Position numbers and translations under genes: made by a program. Shown in pieces: positions 46,282 to 56,409 of a DNA stretch of 64,000 bases. Origin of the DNA: Cercophora sp. LCS_1 (Eukaryota; Ascomycota; Sordariomycetes; Sordariales; Lasiosphaeriaceae); contig JAPZLL010000047.1 of NCBI GenBank assembly GCA_036250225.1, forward strand, positions 1-64,000, read 5' to 3'. The notes beneath the pieces are model-generated. The model saw only the letters and a list, made by a program, of their open reading frames with translations. It did no database searches and had not been told where the DNA came from. Positions within the stretch are counted from its first letter, which is position 1; every line of letters starts with the position of its first letter.

Positions 46282-48567
46282 TCATACTCTACCAACCTCC
46301 ACCCGTCCCGTCTTCCTCTCCCTCAAAACTCCATACCTCCCCTCCATCCCCTGTCCCATCCCCTTTACAACCACGGCTACCTCCCCATCCCTCATCCCCG
46401 TTGCCCTATCCAAAACCGCCCCCGTAACCCCCGAAACAACCTGGGCAACAGCCAACCACGCATTGCCCAACAGCGAATGCCTCGTCCTCTTCGAAAATAC
46501 CCAAATCGCGACGCCCACCACCACGAAATGACACACCACCATGCCCACAACCGCCCAAAACCCAGCCCACCCCCTCGGCGCAAACACGCTGATCGAGTGT
46601 GCATACTTCGCCTCTGCACCGGTGGTGTACCGCCCAAACGCGTCATAATATCTCTGCCTCGTAAGCGTCGTTAACCAAGCCTGCAACGCCTTTGCTGGAC
46701 TTTGTGTTTGCGCGAGAGCGTCATGGAAGAGCATCACATGTGCTGGATGTCCGACGTCGTTATCCCTACCAATGGCCATGACGGCCGACGGGTTTGTTTG
46801 GCATTCCAAAGCGCAGAGCGGCACGGTGTTGAGGACGGGGAAGGCTTCCATGATGGAGAGGAGGAAGGACGGGGATGTGTCGAGCGGGGAGGTCCAGTTT
46901 GTGGAGGAGAGGAGGAGGGACATTATCCCGCGCGACGAGACGGGGAGGGAGGCGTTGAGTTGGTGGAGGATGGCAGCGGTGGAGTAGGTTGATGTTGAGA
47001 CGGTGTTGGAGGCGGTTTCGTCATCGTCGTCGGGTGGTGGGTTGGGATCGGGGGGCCTGAGACTGCCGGTCCAGCCTAGGGTTGGTTCGGTGGCAGCAGG
47101 TGTGGTGCTGTGGAGCGTGACGTTGAAGGCGAAGCCTTGGTGGAGGGAGACACATGCTGAGGCGGAAAAGGTGGCGTTTTCGAGGAAGCGGGTGTTGATG
47201 ACGGTGGTGGTCCAGGGGCCGTTGCGGGTTGTCGAGAGGGCGGTTTGAGGGATGGTAAAGCCGGTTGTGTCCTCGATCTGCTGGTCGCTGGGGAAGCGCT
47301 CGTTGGCGAAGGAGACCCAGTTATCAGGCCGGTTGGGTGGGGTGATGTTAAAGATGAAGTAAATGGGTGGAATAAAGACTGTCAGGTTGACCTCGAGTGG
47401 GAGGAATGGCGCGAGGCGAAAGGGGCTAGAAGGGCTTTCTTCGGTCGAGAAGGGTGGTCTTGCGACACAGACGGTAATGTTGGATTGAAGGCCGGCTGTT
47501 GCCTCGGTTCGGGGCAGGAGACAGGTGAATGGGATTTGTTTTCCGGGTTCGGCTCCTAGAAGTGGTGGTGGTAGGTTGGTATCAAAGGTTGCGTAGCCGC
47601 CAAACGCTAATGGGCCGACTGTCTCCCCGCCGTTCATGAGGGTCCTCGTCTCGTTGAAGCTCAGGATGCGTAACTCTTGGGGCGCAACGCAGGCGACTCT
47701 ATGGTCAAAGACAGTGGCTGGTCCGGTGTACTCTCGTAGTGTCTCTCGTTCCTGCATGGCCGCCATAGGTATGGGAACTCGAAGTGTGATTCCTGTGTCG
47801 TCAATGTGCGGGCCAGCTGCGCGCGTATTGCTGTCGGTGTACTCGGCAAATCGGGCATACTGCACGGGGGAAGATCTCCAGATGTCCAAAGCTGTTTGTA
47901 TGCTTTCGTTTCCATATCCTATCATGGAGGTGTTGAAGTTGCCGAGGATAATGATATCCCCGAAGTCTGAGAGGAGAATGGAAGACGTGAATGTTGATGC
48001 AAGTGCAATCAAAGTCGCCACTATGAGCAGTGGCAGTCCCAGAACTCCGAGTGAGCGGAGGATACTTCGGCCTCCGAACACCATCAGGTTCCCTGGCTGG
48101 ATACTTACGGCGCGAATGATGGAGAGAAATGCCGTGTCCCCGAGCTTGACGTATCGGTGTTCGAGGAGGATCGATGCGACCATGGATACAGCGAGGCCTG
48201 CCTGGAGGGAGATGGCGGTTCTGAGTGCAGCAGAGCAGATGGTGACCGCCACCGGAGCCCAACCTGCATCCACCACGTTCTGCCAGGTCTGGCTCGGGTT
48301 ACCCTGACTCGCAGCTATTTCAGCCCCTTGCCAGAGCAGTCCAAGGAGCGTCATTGCTGTAATGATGGCTGCTGTGCCAAGGGCTAAGATGCATGATCCC
48401 GCAACTCCGATTGCGTCGCGCAGAGGGCGATGTGATTCTGTTTCCATGGGGCTGTCAATGTCCATCACGCTGACGAACGGTTTTGCCTTGGTCAGGTCGT
48501 CTTCGGCGGCGGCAAACTCGCCCTCGCGCGGAGACGCACCGAGGGATATCGCCGAATACGAATTCAT
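46282..48567 (-). CDS. Large fungal membrane protein, unknown function
   Basis: 761 aa, one exon. Three spans lie near the N-terminus (ILALGTAAIITAMTLLGLLW; ISLQAGLAVSMVASILL; LGLPLLIVATLIALAS). A roughly 450-residue loop follows with NxS/T sites and scattered Cys, then one C-terminal span (FWAVVGMVVCHFVVVGVAI) and a short basic tail. The topology mirrors the gene at 25028-27450, but the sequences differ in detail. An ATG 15 codons upstream (48612) is possible. No catalytic motif seen. Confidence 0.8.
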   Translation of the reverse strand: MNSYSAISLGASPREGEFAAAEDDLTKAKPFVSVMDIDSPMETESHRPLRDAIGVAGSCILALGTAAIITAMTLLGLLWQGAEIAASQGNPSQTWQNVVDAGWAPVAVTICSAALRTAISLQAGLAVSMVASILLEHRYVKLGDTAFLSIIRAVSIQPGNLMVFGGRSILRSLGVLGLPLLIVATLIALASTFTSSILLSDFGDIIILGNFNTSMIGYGNESIQTALDIWRSSPVQYARFAEYTDSNTRAAGPHIDDTGITLRVPIPMAAMQERETLREYTGPATVFDHRVACVAPQELRILSFNETRTLMNGGETVGPLAFGGYATFDTNLPPPLLGAEPGKQIPFTCLLPRTEATAGLQSNITVCVARPPFSTEESPSSPFRLAPFLPLEVNLTVFIPPIYFIFNITPPNRPDNWVSFANERFPSDQQIEDTTGFTIPQTALSTTRNGPWTTTVINTRFLENATFSASACVSLHQGFAFNVTLHSTTPAATEPTLGWTGSLRPPDPNPPPDDDDETASNTVSTSTYSTAAILHQLNASLPVSSRGIMSLLLSSTNWTSPLDTSPSFLLSIMEAFPVLNTVPLCALECQTNPSAVMAIGRDNDVGHPAHVMLFHDALAQTQSPAKALQAWLTTLTRQRYYDAFGRYTTGAEAKYAHSISVFAPRGWAGFWAVVGMVVCHFVVVGVAIWVFSKRTRHSLLGNAWLAVAQVVSGVTGAVLDRATGMRDGEVAVVVKGMGQGMEGRYGVLRERKTGRVEVGRV

Positions 48568-48988
48568 TTCGTAGTTTCGCCCATTGCATCGAGTTATGGA
48601 GAAGTCCAACAAAAAGGTGTTTGGGGTTTTTGCGATGTCTTGATGTTGAGGAGTGGTGTCGTGATGGTGCAGGCAGAAAGATGCAGCGATTAGTTACCTG
48701 CCCCTGAGTTTCAGGCTGTCAGGGGTTACGCAGGAAGGATTCAGTCGCCAACAAACTGTTTGATCTGCGACACTATGGCGGCCAATTTGCCGGCTCGGAT
48801 TGCGGAGGTGTTTAGGCGCGCGCGTAAAGCGAGAACCAAACAACAGACTGGACTGGTTGACTTTAGGCCAACGTCAAGGGAACACGTTCTCTGAGTGCTC
48901 TTTGGGGTCACGAAACCCCCCATAAACGAAGTCTTAACCACTGACTATTACCTGGTAACGCATCCAGTCCATCCGATACCAAACTTGA
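48568..48988. other. Intergenic
   Basis: 421 bp between the start of the membrane protein gene and the stop of the PARP-like gene; nothing seen. Confidence 0.45.
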
Positions 48989-49716
48989 CTATCGGTACAA
49001 GATTAACCCAATAGGAATGATGTCCTCCTCGCGATACGAAGCCGTATCAGGCAACCGAGACGGGCCCAACGCCTTAGCCTACCCGTACCACGTTAGTCTT
49101 GCCTTCGCAAACCCCATTACCGTACACTCACACATCTGTACATAGAGGGGGCTTCGCTGGCATAGCGCGAGCCAGCTGCATTTGTGAGATCAACAGCACC
49201 CTCCGTAACGACGGCGCAAATAATTATGGCCTTGAGCGAGGACTGTCCCCCGCCACGCAAGTATTGGCTCGCTTCTGAGAATACCTAGTTAGAAAACTCC
49301 CACAGACATGATACCACCAAAGACGTGCTGTACGCATTCGAGGAGCAATAAATCCCAGCCCGCAGGATCGACCACCCTCCGCCTAAAAGACATCAGTCCC
49401 CCTCCTTCACATGTGATGGATATGAAACAGTAACCTACGCATCTCACGCGCCTGATCAATCCTGAACGAACCCTCCAGAATCCTGCAAACCGAACATGCC
49501 GCATCGTTGCAGGTATCCAAAGCACTGCCATCCGAACTGGCGTAGTCGCCAATCTGACAGATTCGCCTTGTGCCGTGGAAGTTGACGTCGAACTTGGGGT
49601 CGCTAATTACTCTACGTCAATATTTCCAAGGTGGGTGACTTCATTGCATATGGAGATCCTTACCGCGGATACGCCGCATTCATCGACCGCACAATCTGTC
49701 TGTACCTCCCGGCCAT
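48989..49716 (-). CDS. PARP-like (ADP-ribosyltransferase fold) domain protein, small exons, N-terminus unresolved
   Basis: Exons 49664-49716, 49439-49602, 49318-49382, 49132-49242 and 48989-49078 give 160 aa from the ATG at 49716; upstream exons are likely. The order of motifs is that of the fungal PARP-catalytic-like family: FHGTRR, a Cys-rich block ending CSVCRILEGSF, LRAGIYCSSNAYSTS (the G-I-Y-x-S segment), KAIIICAVV, and a C-terminal strand IIPIGLILYR. Four of the five junctions are supported by the match of flanking text. The third intron is a rescue model: without it an in-frame TAG at 49285-49287 cuts the domain just after the GIY segment. Catalytic competence cannot be judged. Gene versus fresh pseudogene is open. 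A second, clearly broken copy lies at 59950-61107. Confidence 0.55.
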
Positions 49717-49802
49717 ACTACACGGGTAACAATGCGGCGCCGCCCGAACTACTTCGCCACTCATCTCGTTGCCTTGTTGTGCGAGCCCGAGGAGAGAAAG
49801 CA

Positions 49803-49804
<2 letters not shown>

Positions 49805-49877
<73 letters not shown>
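49805..49877. repeat. (GAT)n trinucleotide microsatellite, about 24 units
   Basis: Perfect GAT repeat. It sits just upstream of the PARP-like exons and, on the minus strand, reads as poly-Ser in the frame leading into them, so it is either in a 5' intron/leader or encodes a Ser tract. Confidence 0.95.
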
Positions 49878-50216
49878 GGGGACTGATGTTGCCATCGGGC
49901 TGATGGAATAGATGTGGTGGATTGTTTTGCCGAGGAGTTCGGGGCCCGTGGTGTTTCCGGGGCAGTTTGGGGGACGGAAGGGAGAGGTTGTGGTGCGGAG
50001 AGTGGGTGAAGATGGGGGAGTTGTAGGGTGGAGAGGGGATGGGGGTGGGGACTGGGAGTTGGGTATTGGGGAGGTACATGTGAGTTTTCTTTTTTTTTTT
50101 TTCCCTTTCCCTCTCCCTCTTTTCCCCATTCTTTTTCCCCCACTCTCCTCCTCTCCTACTGTCATACCCCGTACGCATTCCCAAAATGCTGGACACTTGA
50201 TCATTGGATCACTGGC

Positions 50217-50662
50217 ATGGGGCTACATCTGTGCAAGCCAGCCTTGGTCTGGAGGGAGGGTGCACTTGAAGATTGCACAGAAAGAAACGAAATTGTGGAC
50301 CAAGAAGAGGTTCTATTGTTACACCTCGCAGAAGTCTGCGAAGGTCGCTATCAATACGCCCTGGTCTGCCGCCGGCCAGACCACACCATGATTACAGAGC
50401 CTAGCCCGTGCCATGTCCATCGCGGCTTGCCACTCGACAGGACCAATTGATTTGCTGACGAAAACAGGAGCTTCGAAAAATTGGCGGACTGGGTTGGAAG
50501 TCCAAGATCGCTGTAGGTTGGGCGACAGACGGGGAGGTGATGGATGGGTTGGTGTTGCGGGACAAGCAGGGAAACGAGTTCCATTTGACTGCGTTGCCGG
50601 CTCGAGACGAACTGTTCAACCGCTTGGTTGCGATTGGCGACCACGTCTGGGAGGCCTGGTAG
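50217..50662 (+). CDS. Small unidentified protein
   Basis: Two exons (50217-50414, 50468-50662), 130 aa. Exon 2 is strongly protein-like (LGWKSKIAVGWATDGEVMDG, then NEFHLTALPARDELF, ending GDHVWEAW). Exon 1 reads LLLHLAEVCEGRYQYALVC. The intron has a usable branch site (TTTGCTGAC) and acceptor (AACAG) but a weak donor (GTCCAT), so exon 1 is uncertain. Its 3' end overlaps the 3' end of the minus-strand gene at 50616-51068 by 47 bp. No family recognised. Confidence 0.45.
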
Positions 50663-51068
50663 GTGTGGAGGGAGGAGTCTTGACGATGGACTCGGCGGTT
50701 TCGGTCTCGGGCGACGTGGTGGTGGGTTCTTCGTCCTCGGGGTCGGCTTCCCAGTACTCCTGCCACATCTTTTTGGGGTCGCGAGGCTTGGGGTAGGACA
50801 GCTCGCCCTTTTCGTTGACGGTGCCGCTGCCCTGACCTGTGCAGGTCTCGTCGGTGAATGGGTCGGCAAACCCAGTGTTGCTGACGACGCCGTGGATGGG
50901 TGAGTCGGGGTCGGTGGTGGTGGTGGTGCCGTCGGACTTGCTTGAGGCTCTCTGGTCGGTTGGAACCTCGAAATAACATCGCAGTATTTGCTGCTGCGGC
51001 GTTGTGAAAGGGTCCTGCGGACCACTCTCTGGGGACGGGGACGGGGAAGTGGGCGCGGACGAGGACAT
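50616..51068 (-). CDS. Small disordered protein
   Basis: 150 aa, one exon. Rich in Pro, Ser, Thr and Glu throughout; the only ordered-looking segments are QQILRCYFEVP and DPKKMWQEYWEADPEDEE. No signal peptide or membrane span. It ends in a basic Pro/Arg-rich tail. Convergent with, and overlapping by 47 bp, the plus-strand small gene. Function unknown. Confidence 0.55.
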   Translation of the reverse strand: MSSSAPTSPSPSPESGPQDPFTTPQQQILRCYFEVPTDQRASSKSDGTTTTTDPDSPIHGVVSNTGFADPFTDETCTGQGSGTVNEKGELSYPKPRDPKKMWQEYWEADPEDEEPTTTSPETETAESIVKTPPSTPTRPPRRGRQSQPSG

Positions 51069-52122
51069 CGTGGGGGAGTTTGAAGATTTAGTAAATTGTA
51101 AAAAGAGGAAGGTTAAACGTGTTCGGAAACAAGTAAGGTTCTTTCTCGGATGGCTGGTTTTCAATAAGGAAACTTTAATCAAAATTAATTGAAACCCTAG
51201 AAGAGGTCATTTTCACCGCCTGCCGTCTATTCGCGTTTCACCTATTCAAATTGCTTATAGCGCCTATTGTTGCACAGCCACTGTTCCAAAGTCCTGACTC
51301 GAGATTCTTGCCCGAAGTTTGAGAACCTCAATGGGCATCGCACAACCTTGCTCAGTGCTCGCCGCCTGCCGTATATCCAAGTTCCCTGCCCAGGTATTCA
51401 AGCTGTCCACAGTACGGATTGTTGCGCGTCTGCCGACCCCAAGCCCAAGCTCGAGATGCTTGACCAAAGTTTGATAACTTCAATGGGCCTCCCATTCAAG
51501 CTCACAGGTATTCAAGTTGATCGCGCTACTGCTTTTTGAGCGGCTACTAGCCATTGCTCCACAATTATGATTTTTGACCGAATTTTGAGAACCTCAATGT
51601 GCCTCTTTCTAAGTTTCGTGGATATCTAAGTTGCCTGCACGACTATTTGTTGAGCAGCTACGACATATTTTTCCACACTTGAGATTTTCGACCAAAGTTC
51701 GAGAGCCTTCATGGGCCTCCCATTCAAGTTTCCCCAAGTTTCAAGTTCTTGCACTAGTGTTTATCAAGCGGTTATGAGGTATCCTTACACGCTTGGGACT
51801 GTTGACCGAAGTTCGAGAACCTTTGTGGCCCTCCCACAAACTTGGAGGCTTGAAGGAAAGAGCTGGCATCTGCCTAATCACTCAGTCATCACAAAAATAC
51901 CCTTCATTGCTCAGTCAAAACGGCACGTCTGCTCTTATACAGCCCATGAATCCCGTGGCGGTTGATCTCCTGGCTCTTGGCCCTCTGGATCTTGGCCGCG
52001 TAGGTGCGGTCTTTGAGGATGAGCTGGAGCTTTACTTCCATCAGTCATGCCCCTGCCCCATAACATAACAGCTGTGCGAACAACTGAAGCCTTGCCATTC
52101 TACGTCTCGCCAACATTTACCT
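51069..52122. other. Intergenic region holding a tandem repeat
   Basis: About 1 kb between the small disordered-protein gene and the Trk stop. The main content is the 114-bp repeat described separately; no gene seen. Confidence 0.6.
51250..51850. repeat. Degenerate tandem repeat, period 114 bp, five copies
   Basis: A landmark of the form GA-T-TTGACC-AAGTT followed by GAGAACCT and ATGGGCCTCCC recurs at 51303, 51455, 51569, 51683 and 51797. The last three intervals are exactly 114 bp; the first is 152. Each unit also holds a TTCAAGTT word and a GAGC(A/G)GCTAC-like word. Copies differ by roughly a fifth of their bases by eye. Every frame contains stops, so it is not a protein repeat. Confidence 0.85.
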
Positions 52123-54789
52123 TCAAATCGTCTTTGTCAACGGGACCATCTCGCCATTTTCCTGCATCCTTTCGCTCGGCAACATGATGGCGCGGTCGAG
52201 CGTGTACGGTAACCCACGATGCCGGCCGCGTATCATCATGGCGCAGATGACGACCTTGCTGAACGGTGAGAAGATGCCACACAGCGAAGTGTTGACCCCA
52301 GGATATCCGAGAGACAGGCCAACGTTTCCGCTGTTGCCATGTTAGCTTTTTGCGTGCCGCCTGGGGACGAGGGACGTACTACGCAGACATGACCTCGAAA
52401 AACACCGAGAATACGTCAATACCCTGTTGTCACGTTAGCATCAGCCCCGACTCGCACACGATATATGAGAGGTACCCACCCGCTCCTCAGGATTCATGAT
52501 CCGATCCGCCTCCGCCGCGCAAATGCAAAACGTTCCGAGAAAGATATACCACAGATCAAACGAGAACTGGTTCCGCACATGCGTCAGCACGTACGAAGCA
52601 CCCTTTGACTCGTCCACCTCCTCTTCATTCGTGCTCTTGTAGATCCCTAAGCTCCGTTCCTCGTATGTATTCGACGAACGAATCGTAATAGCGATGGGCA
52701 GCACGGCGATATACATCATCACTAAAAGGCTGAACTGCACCGCCGGGTTCACCGCTGCCAGGTTGTACGTCGCGGTGCCGGTGTGTCGTGCCGATGCTGC
52801 TTGGAACAGGGAGGCCAGGATCCGTGGGCCGAGTGGCAGATCGTTGACGGTCGGATTGTCCAAGTCTAGACAGATGATGAGGAGGACGTCGACAAAGTTG
52901 AGGAAGAAGACAATGCCGAAGAGAATCCATGTTGGTCTGGATGGAAACAATAGGGTGTAGCATCTCCGTGGATGGTCGAGGAGGAATCTGAGGGTTTCTT
53001 TGAGGCTCGAGCCTTTTGGTGAAACGGCCCAGGTGAGCCAGATCAGTAGACGGAGGAAGATTGGATAGCATGTGTTTGCGGCGAAGGCGAGGAAGGTCAT
53101 GATGAGCATCGGCCATGTGGCGTCTCGGAACGATATCATGGAGTCGGGTGTGAGGGTGAATCCTAGGTTGTCGGTCATTGTCTGGGCGCTGTAGAGGGCC
53201 CTAATATCAAGAATCAGCGAGGTTCGGGGCGTATGCCACTGGGTATAGGCGTGAAGTCGATGTCGTGTCTTACCACCATGTCTTGTCGAGCCCTTGCGCG
53301 TCCAAGTAGTCCTGATACTTTGCAGGCGCGTTATGGATCCAGGGGACAAGCGATATAACGCCCAAGATATGAAGCCCGGCGAAATAGCCTGCCAGACACA
53401 CGATCAGCCGAAATCCATCTGAACAGGAAGAGAGCGGCATACCAACGGTAATCTTCAACAAGACCTTGAGAGCGCGATACTCGACCCCGCCCAACTGCTC
53501 TCGATCCGCCGAGGTCATGTTGAGGAACTGAGAGTTTCGGCCAACCGTGACCTGTTTCGACAGAAAGGGTAGATTGGCTACCCGTGGGTTCGACAGTCTT
53601 CGGGTCTGCTGCGTCTGCTGATTGCGGGTCGCTCCGAGAACAAACATGGAGGTCGCCACTCGGTCCATAGACACGGCCTTGGAGACTGTTGGACCGTCAA
53701 GAGTCCAGGCGCGGCGGCGAATTAGTCCCGCTCCTTCGAGATTGGACCTTGCGCGTCGGAGAGAGCGGCCCTCTGTGATTCCCGGTCGGTTACAGGCTGG
53801 AGAGACGAGTTCGAGATGATGGACTTACCTTCCTCGTCATGGACCGTGTACTCATCCTTCTCAACAAATGGCTGTCCTGAGACCAATTAGCAGGAGTTCT
53901 TTCGGGCAAAGTAGCGCTACTTCGGCCTCGTACCGTTGTCGCGAGCCCGTGGAGGCGGGATATACAGTGCTTTGGAACTTGAGGGTGGCTTGTCTGCTGC
54001 AGGTGCAAATGTGATCCTGGCACCAGGGCCTGTCCCGCTGTCCGATTTGGTCAGATTCTCGCTCGGTGGGCCGTTTGCCGATTCGTCTTTCTGCTGACTT
54101 GAAATTTGACTCGCAACAGTCCCTTGGTCTATGGCTTGGGTCATGGGCTTCGTTTCTTGAGAAGGGCTTGCCTCAGTCACTTGATGAGATATTGTAACCT
54201 CCCTTCCTGTTACTGTTACCGTAGAGCCTTCCCTTTCTGCAGGTTCTGGTTGACGCGGCTCAGAGGACAGTGGCCTTTTGATTCCTGGTTCGCTCGTCGA
54301 CGATACTAGGCCCGGCTTTGATATTGTCCCTGCTCCGAGTTAGTCATGACTGAAATGTGTCTTTGAGTGTTCGTCTACCAAGAGCCAAGAGCTTTCTCTT
54401 GAACCACCAAAGCCGAACAACTACGACGGCGACGTTGATGAAGGCCATGTTGGTGATTACTGCCATAATGTACGTGTAAACTTGCTGGTATGTTTCAATG
54501 TCTTTAAGGTCAACTCTGCCAAGATTTTAGCTACTAAGCTAATAATGGTTGGAAAATATAGTGGATGAGTTCGTACGGATTGAGGCCTGACTCCGTCGAG
54601 GACGAGACCCCGAAGAAGAGGCAGTCGATAGCTGAGAGGTTGCCATGCGGAAGAAGGAAGAGCAGACCCGATAGTCCGCATGTCGCAATGTATAAATCTG
54701 CAAAGCAGTTAGCTTCGACGGACACGTTGAGTCGGATTGCAGGTATTCCCACAGTGGATAGTAATAAAGTTGAGCTCGGGCTTCCACAT
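52123..54789 (-). CDS. TRK1: Trk-type potassium transporter
   Basis: Plasma-membrane K+ uptake system. Ten exons (54753-54789, 54577-54697, 54379-54515, 53934-54329, 53829-53876, 53443-53772, 53274-53388, 52480-53200, 52380-52423, 52123-52330) sum to 2157 nt, 718 aa, all junctions in frame. Visible: first span after NFITIHYLYIATCG; first selectivity loop SSSTESGLNP; KDIETYQQVYTYIMAVITNM; a long hydrophilic loop (exons 4-6); KITVGYFAGLHILG; LTPDSMISF; NTCYPIFLRLLIWL; last selectivity loop SAYGNVGLSLGYP; MMIRGRHRGLPYTLDRAI. The hydrophilic loop is shorter than in yeast Trk1. Start at 54789 is chosen by match to the family N-terminus; the frame is open 35 codons upstream. Confidence 0.93.
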
Positions 54790-55318
54790 CTCCGCGGACA
54801 CGCGGGGGAGAATATCTGAGCGTTGGGCGCCCCAGACGACAGTAAAGCGCGAACGATTAATTACTGTCGAGTTGCAGGTACAATGTACGCGCACCGCTTG
54901 CCCCTGGAGGTTGACCGAATTGGAATTTCCAAGATGCCGAGTCTCAGATGACGTTCAGAAATCGGCGCACGCCAAGAAGCTAGGTGATGTCGGAATGCCG
55001 AGTTCACCTGACCTTTCTTGGCGTTCGGGGCCAAGATCGAGTCAGCGGCAACGACGCGCTGGCCGGTAGCCGGTCCGCTCGGCCGACCAGCGCTTAGTGT
55101 CGGGTTGGCGCTGAAGGGCAGCTAAAAGGGGCACCGACCCGCTCACCGCGATCCTCTGGCAGCTCTCAGCATTTTGATATGTACTTCTGTTTCCAAGCCA
55201 ACCCAAACCTGTGGTAAAGTATCCGTATTAACCGACCGTGAGAACCTCCTATCCGTCCACCGACTGCTCCTCGTCGATGCCATAGTCGACACCGTGTTGC
55301 AAGTCCTCATCTCAGGCA
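54790..55318. other. Promoter side of the Trk gene
   Basis: 529 bp; nothing coding recognised. Confidence 0.45.
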
Positions 55319-55745
55319 ACTGCAGTCCCCAATTTTCATTATCCGCAATCGTCTTTGCCTCTTTCTGCAGCAGCAATCCAACAGCAGCCGGCCCAAGAAT
55401 CGTATTCAGCGCAATCGCCCACGCGCGTGATAAACACCCGTTCCGATAAAAACGGGGTATCATTTAACACCATGTCTAGAATAAGTAGACCAATCTCTCC
55501 TCGTGCAACCATCGCCACGCTCAGCAGCATCGCAGGAACATCGGCTGCAGGACATAGATTCTCGCTCCCTAACTTGGTCAGCAGAAAGCGTGTCGTCTTG
55601 ATCTGAGATTGTTGTTATCCTCAAATACGATAAGGACAATACCGATATAACCCAGACTGACAAATGTCTCCTGCCAGGCAATATTCCATAATATTCCCCA
55701 CGACTAGCCATAGAGCATGCCGAAGGCTCCTTACATCTGAAAAGG
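55319..55745 (-). pseudogene. Na+/H+ antiporter (CPA type) relic
   Basis: Minus-strand fragments of a fungal cation/proton antiporter. 55679-55617 reads AWQETFVSLGYIGIVLIVFED (in two parts: QETFVSLGYIG and IVLIVFE), an N-terminal span. 55530-55437 reads MVARGEIGLLILDMVLNDTPFLSE, a late span. 55424-55319, in another frame, reads WAIALNTILGPAAVGLLL. Only about 90 bp separate the first two, where an intact gene has some 200 codons, so there is an internal deletion, plus a frameshift near 55430. Not functional. It lies upstream of the live Trk K+ transporter. Confidence 0.72.
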
Positions 55746-56409
55746 CCGTCTGAAGTCTGTTGTGTTGCATTCGTGTGTGTCTGGTGTGTTGGAGACTGTT
55801 GATGATATCGGTGATAGTTTTACCATTCATTGACATCTGACGCCATCATCATCATTTTCTTACACCTCATCCCATCCCTGGCCAGAGTCACCGATGGCAC
55901 GACGATAATGTCACGAGTTGCGCATACGGGTGCCGCCTTTGCCTGTGCCTCCAACACCTGACGTGACGCGCCAAGGTTCGACGGGCGTTCCCTATCGCTC
56001 TGGCATCGGAAGCGGCTGATTGGATAATTCCTGCAAAGCTTCCGGCGATATGTCGGGTTTTTTAACAGCAGCTATCTGATTTCGCGGTGGTTAGAGACTG
56101 CTTCTGTTAGTGCTTGATCTCACCACCCGAGTGGCGGATCTCGTTACGGTCAGGTCATGGTGTCCTTGGCGCGGAGCTTGGCCTCTTGGCATGCATGTCA
56201 ACGGCCGGACCCGTATGGCTACATCATGGCATCCTGTTCCGGGATCCGGTGTTTTTGCTGCCGTTCGATCCGGTTTGTCGCCGCCCGAGACCTTTATCAG
56301 CCCCGCGTTCCTCCGAAATCACGATTCCGGATTCCAAACATACTGCTACTGTCAATCAAGCTTTCGCAAAAGAAATAACGTTTCAACACCAACAAATACA
56401 TCGATCTGT
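55746..56409. other. Intergenic upstream of the RCR-like gene
   Basis: 664 bp; a 122-codon plus-strand frame starting at 56110 has no recognisable motif and runs through the RCR-like first exon in another frame, so I leave it out. Confidence 0.4.

Noticed and set aside
49285..49317. A 33-nt intron to remove the TAG in the PARP-like gene
   Set aside because: Below any normal fungal intron size, with the branch site only a few nt from the acceptor.
49575..49886. Open frame ending in a run of Met from the GAT repeat
   Set aside because: Artefact of the trinucleotide repeat; the same DNA holds the PARP-like exons on the other strand.
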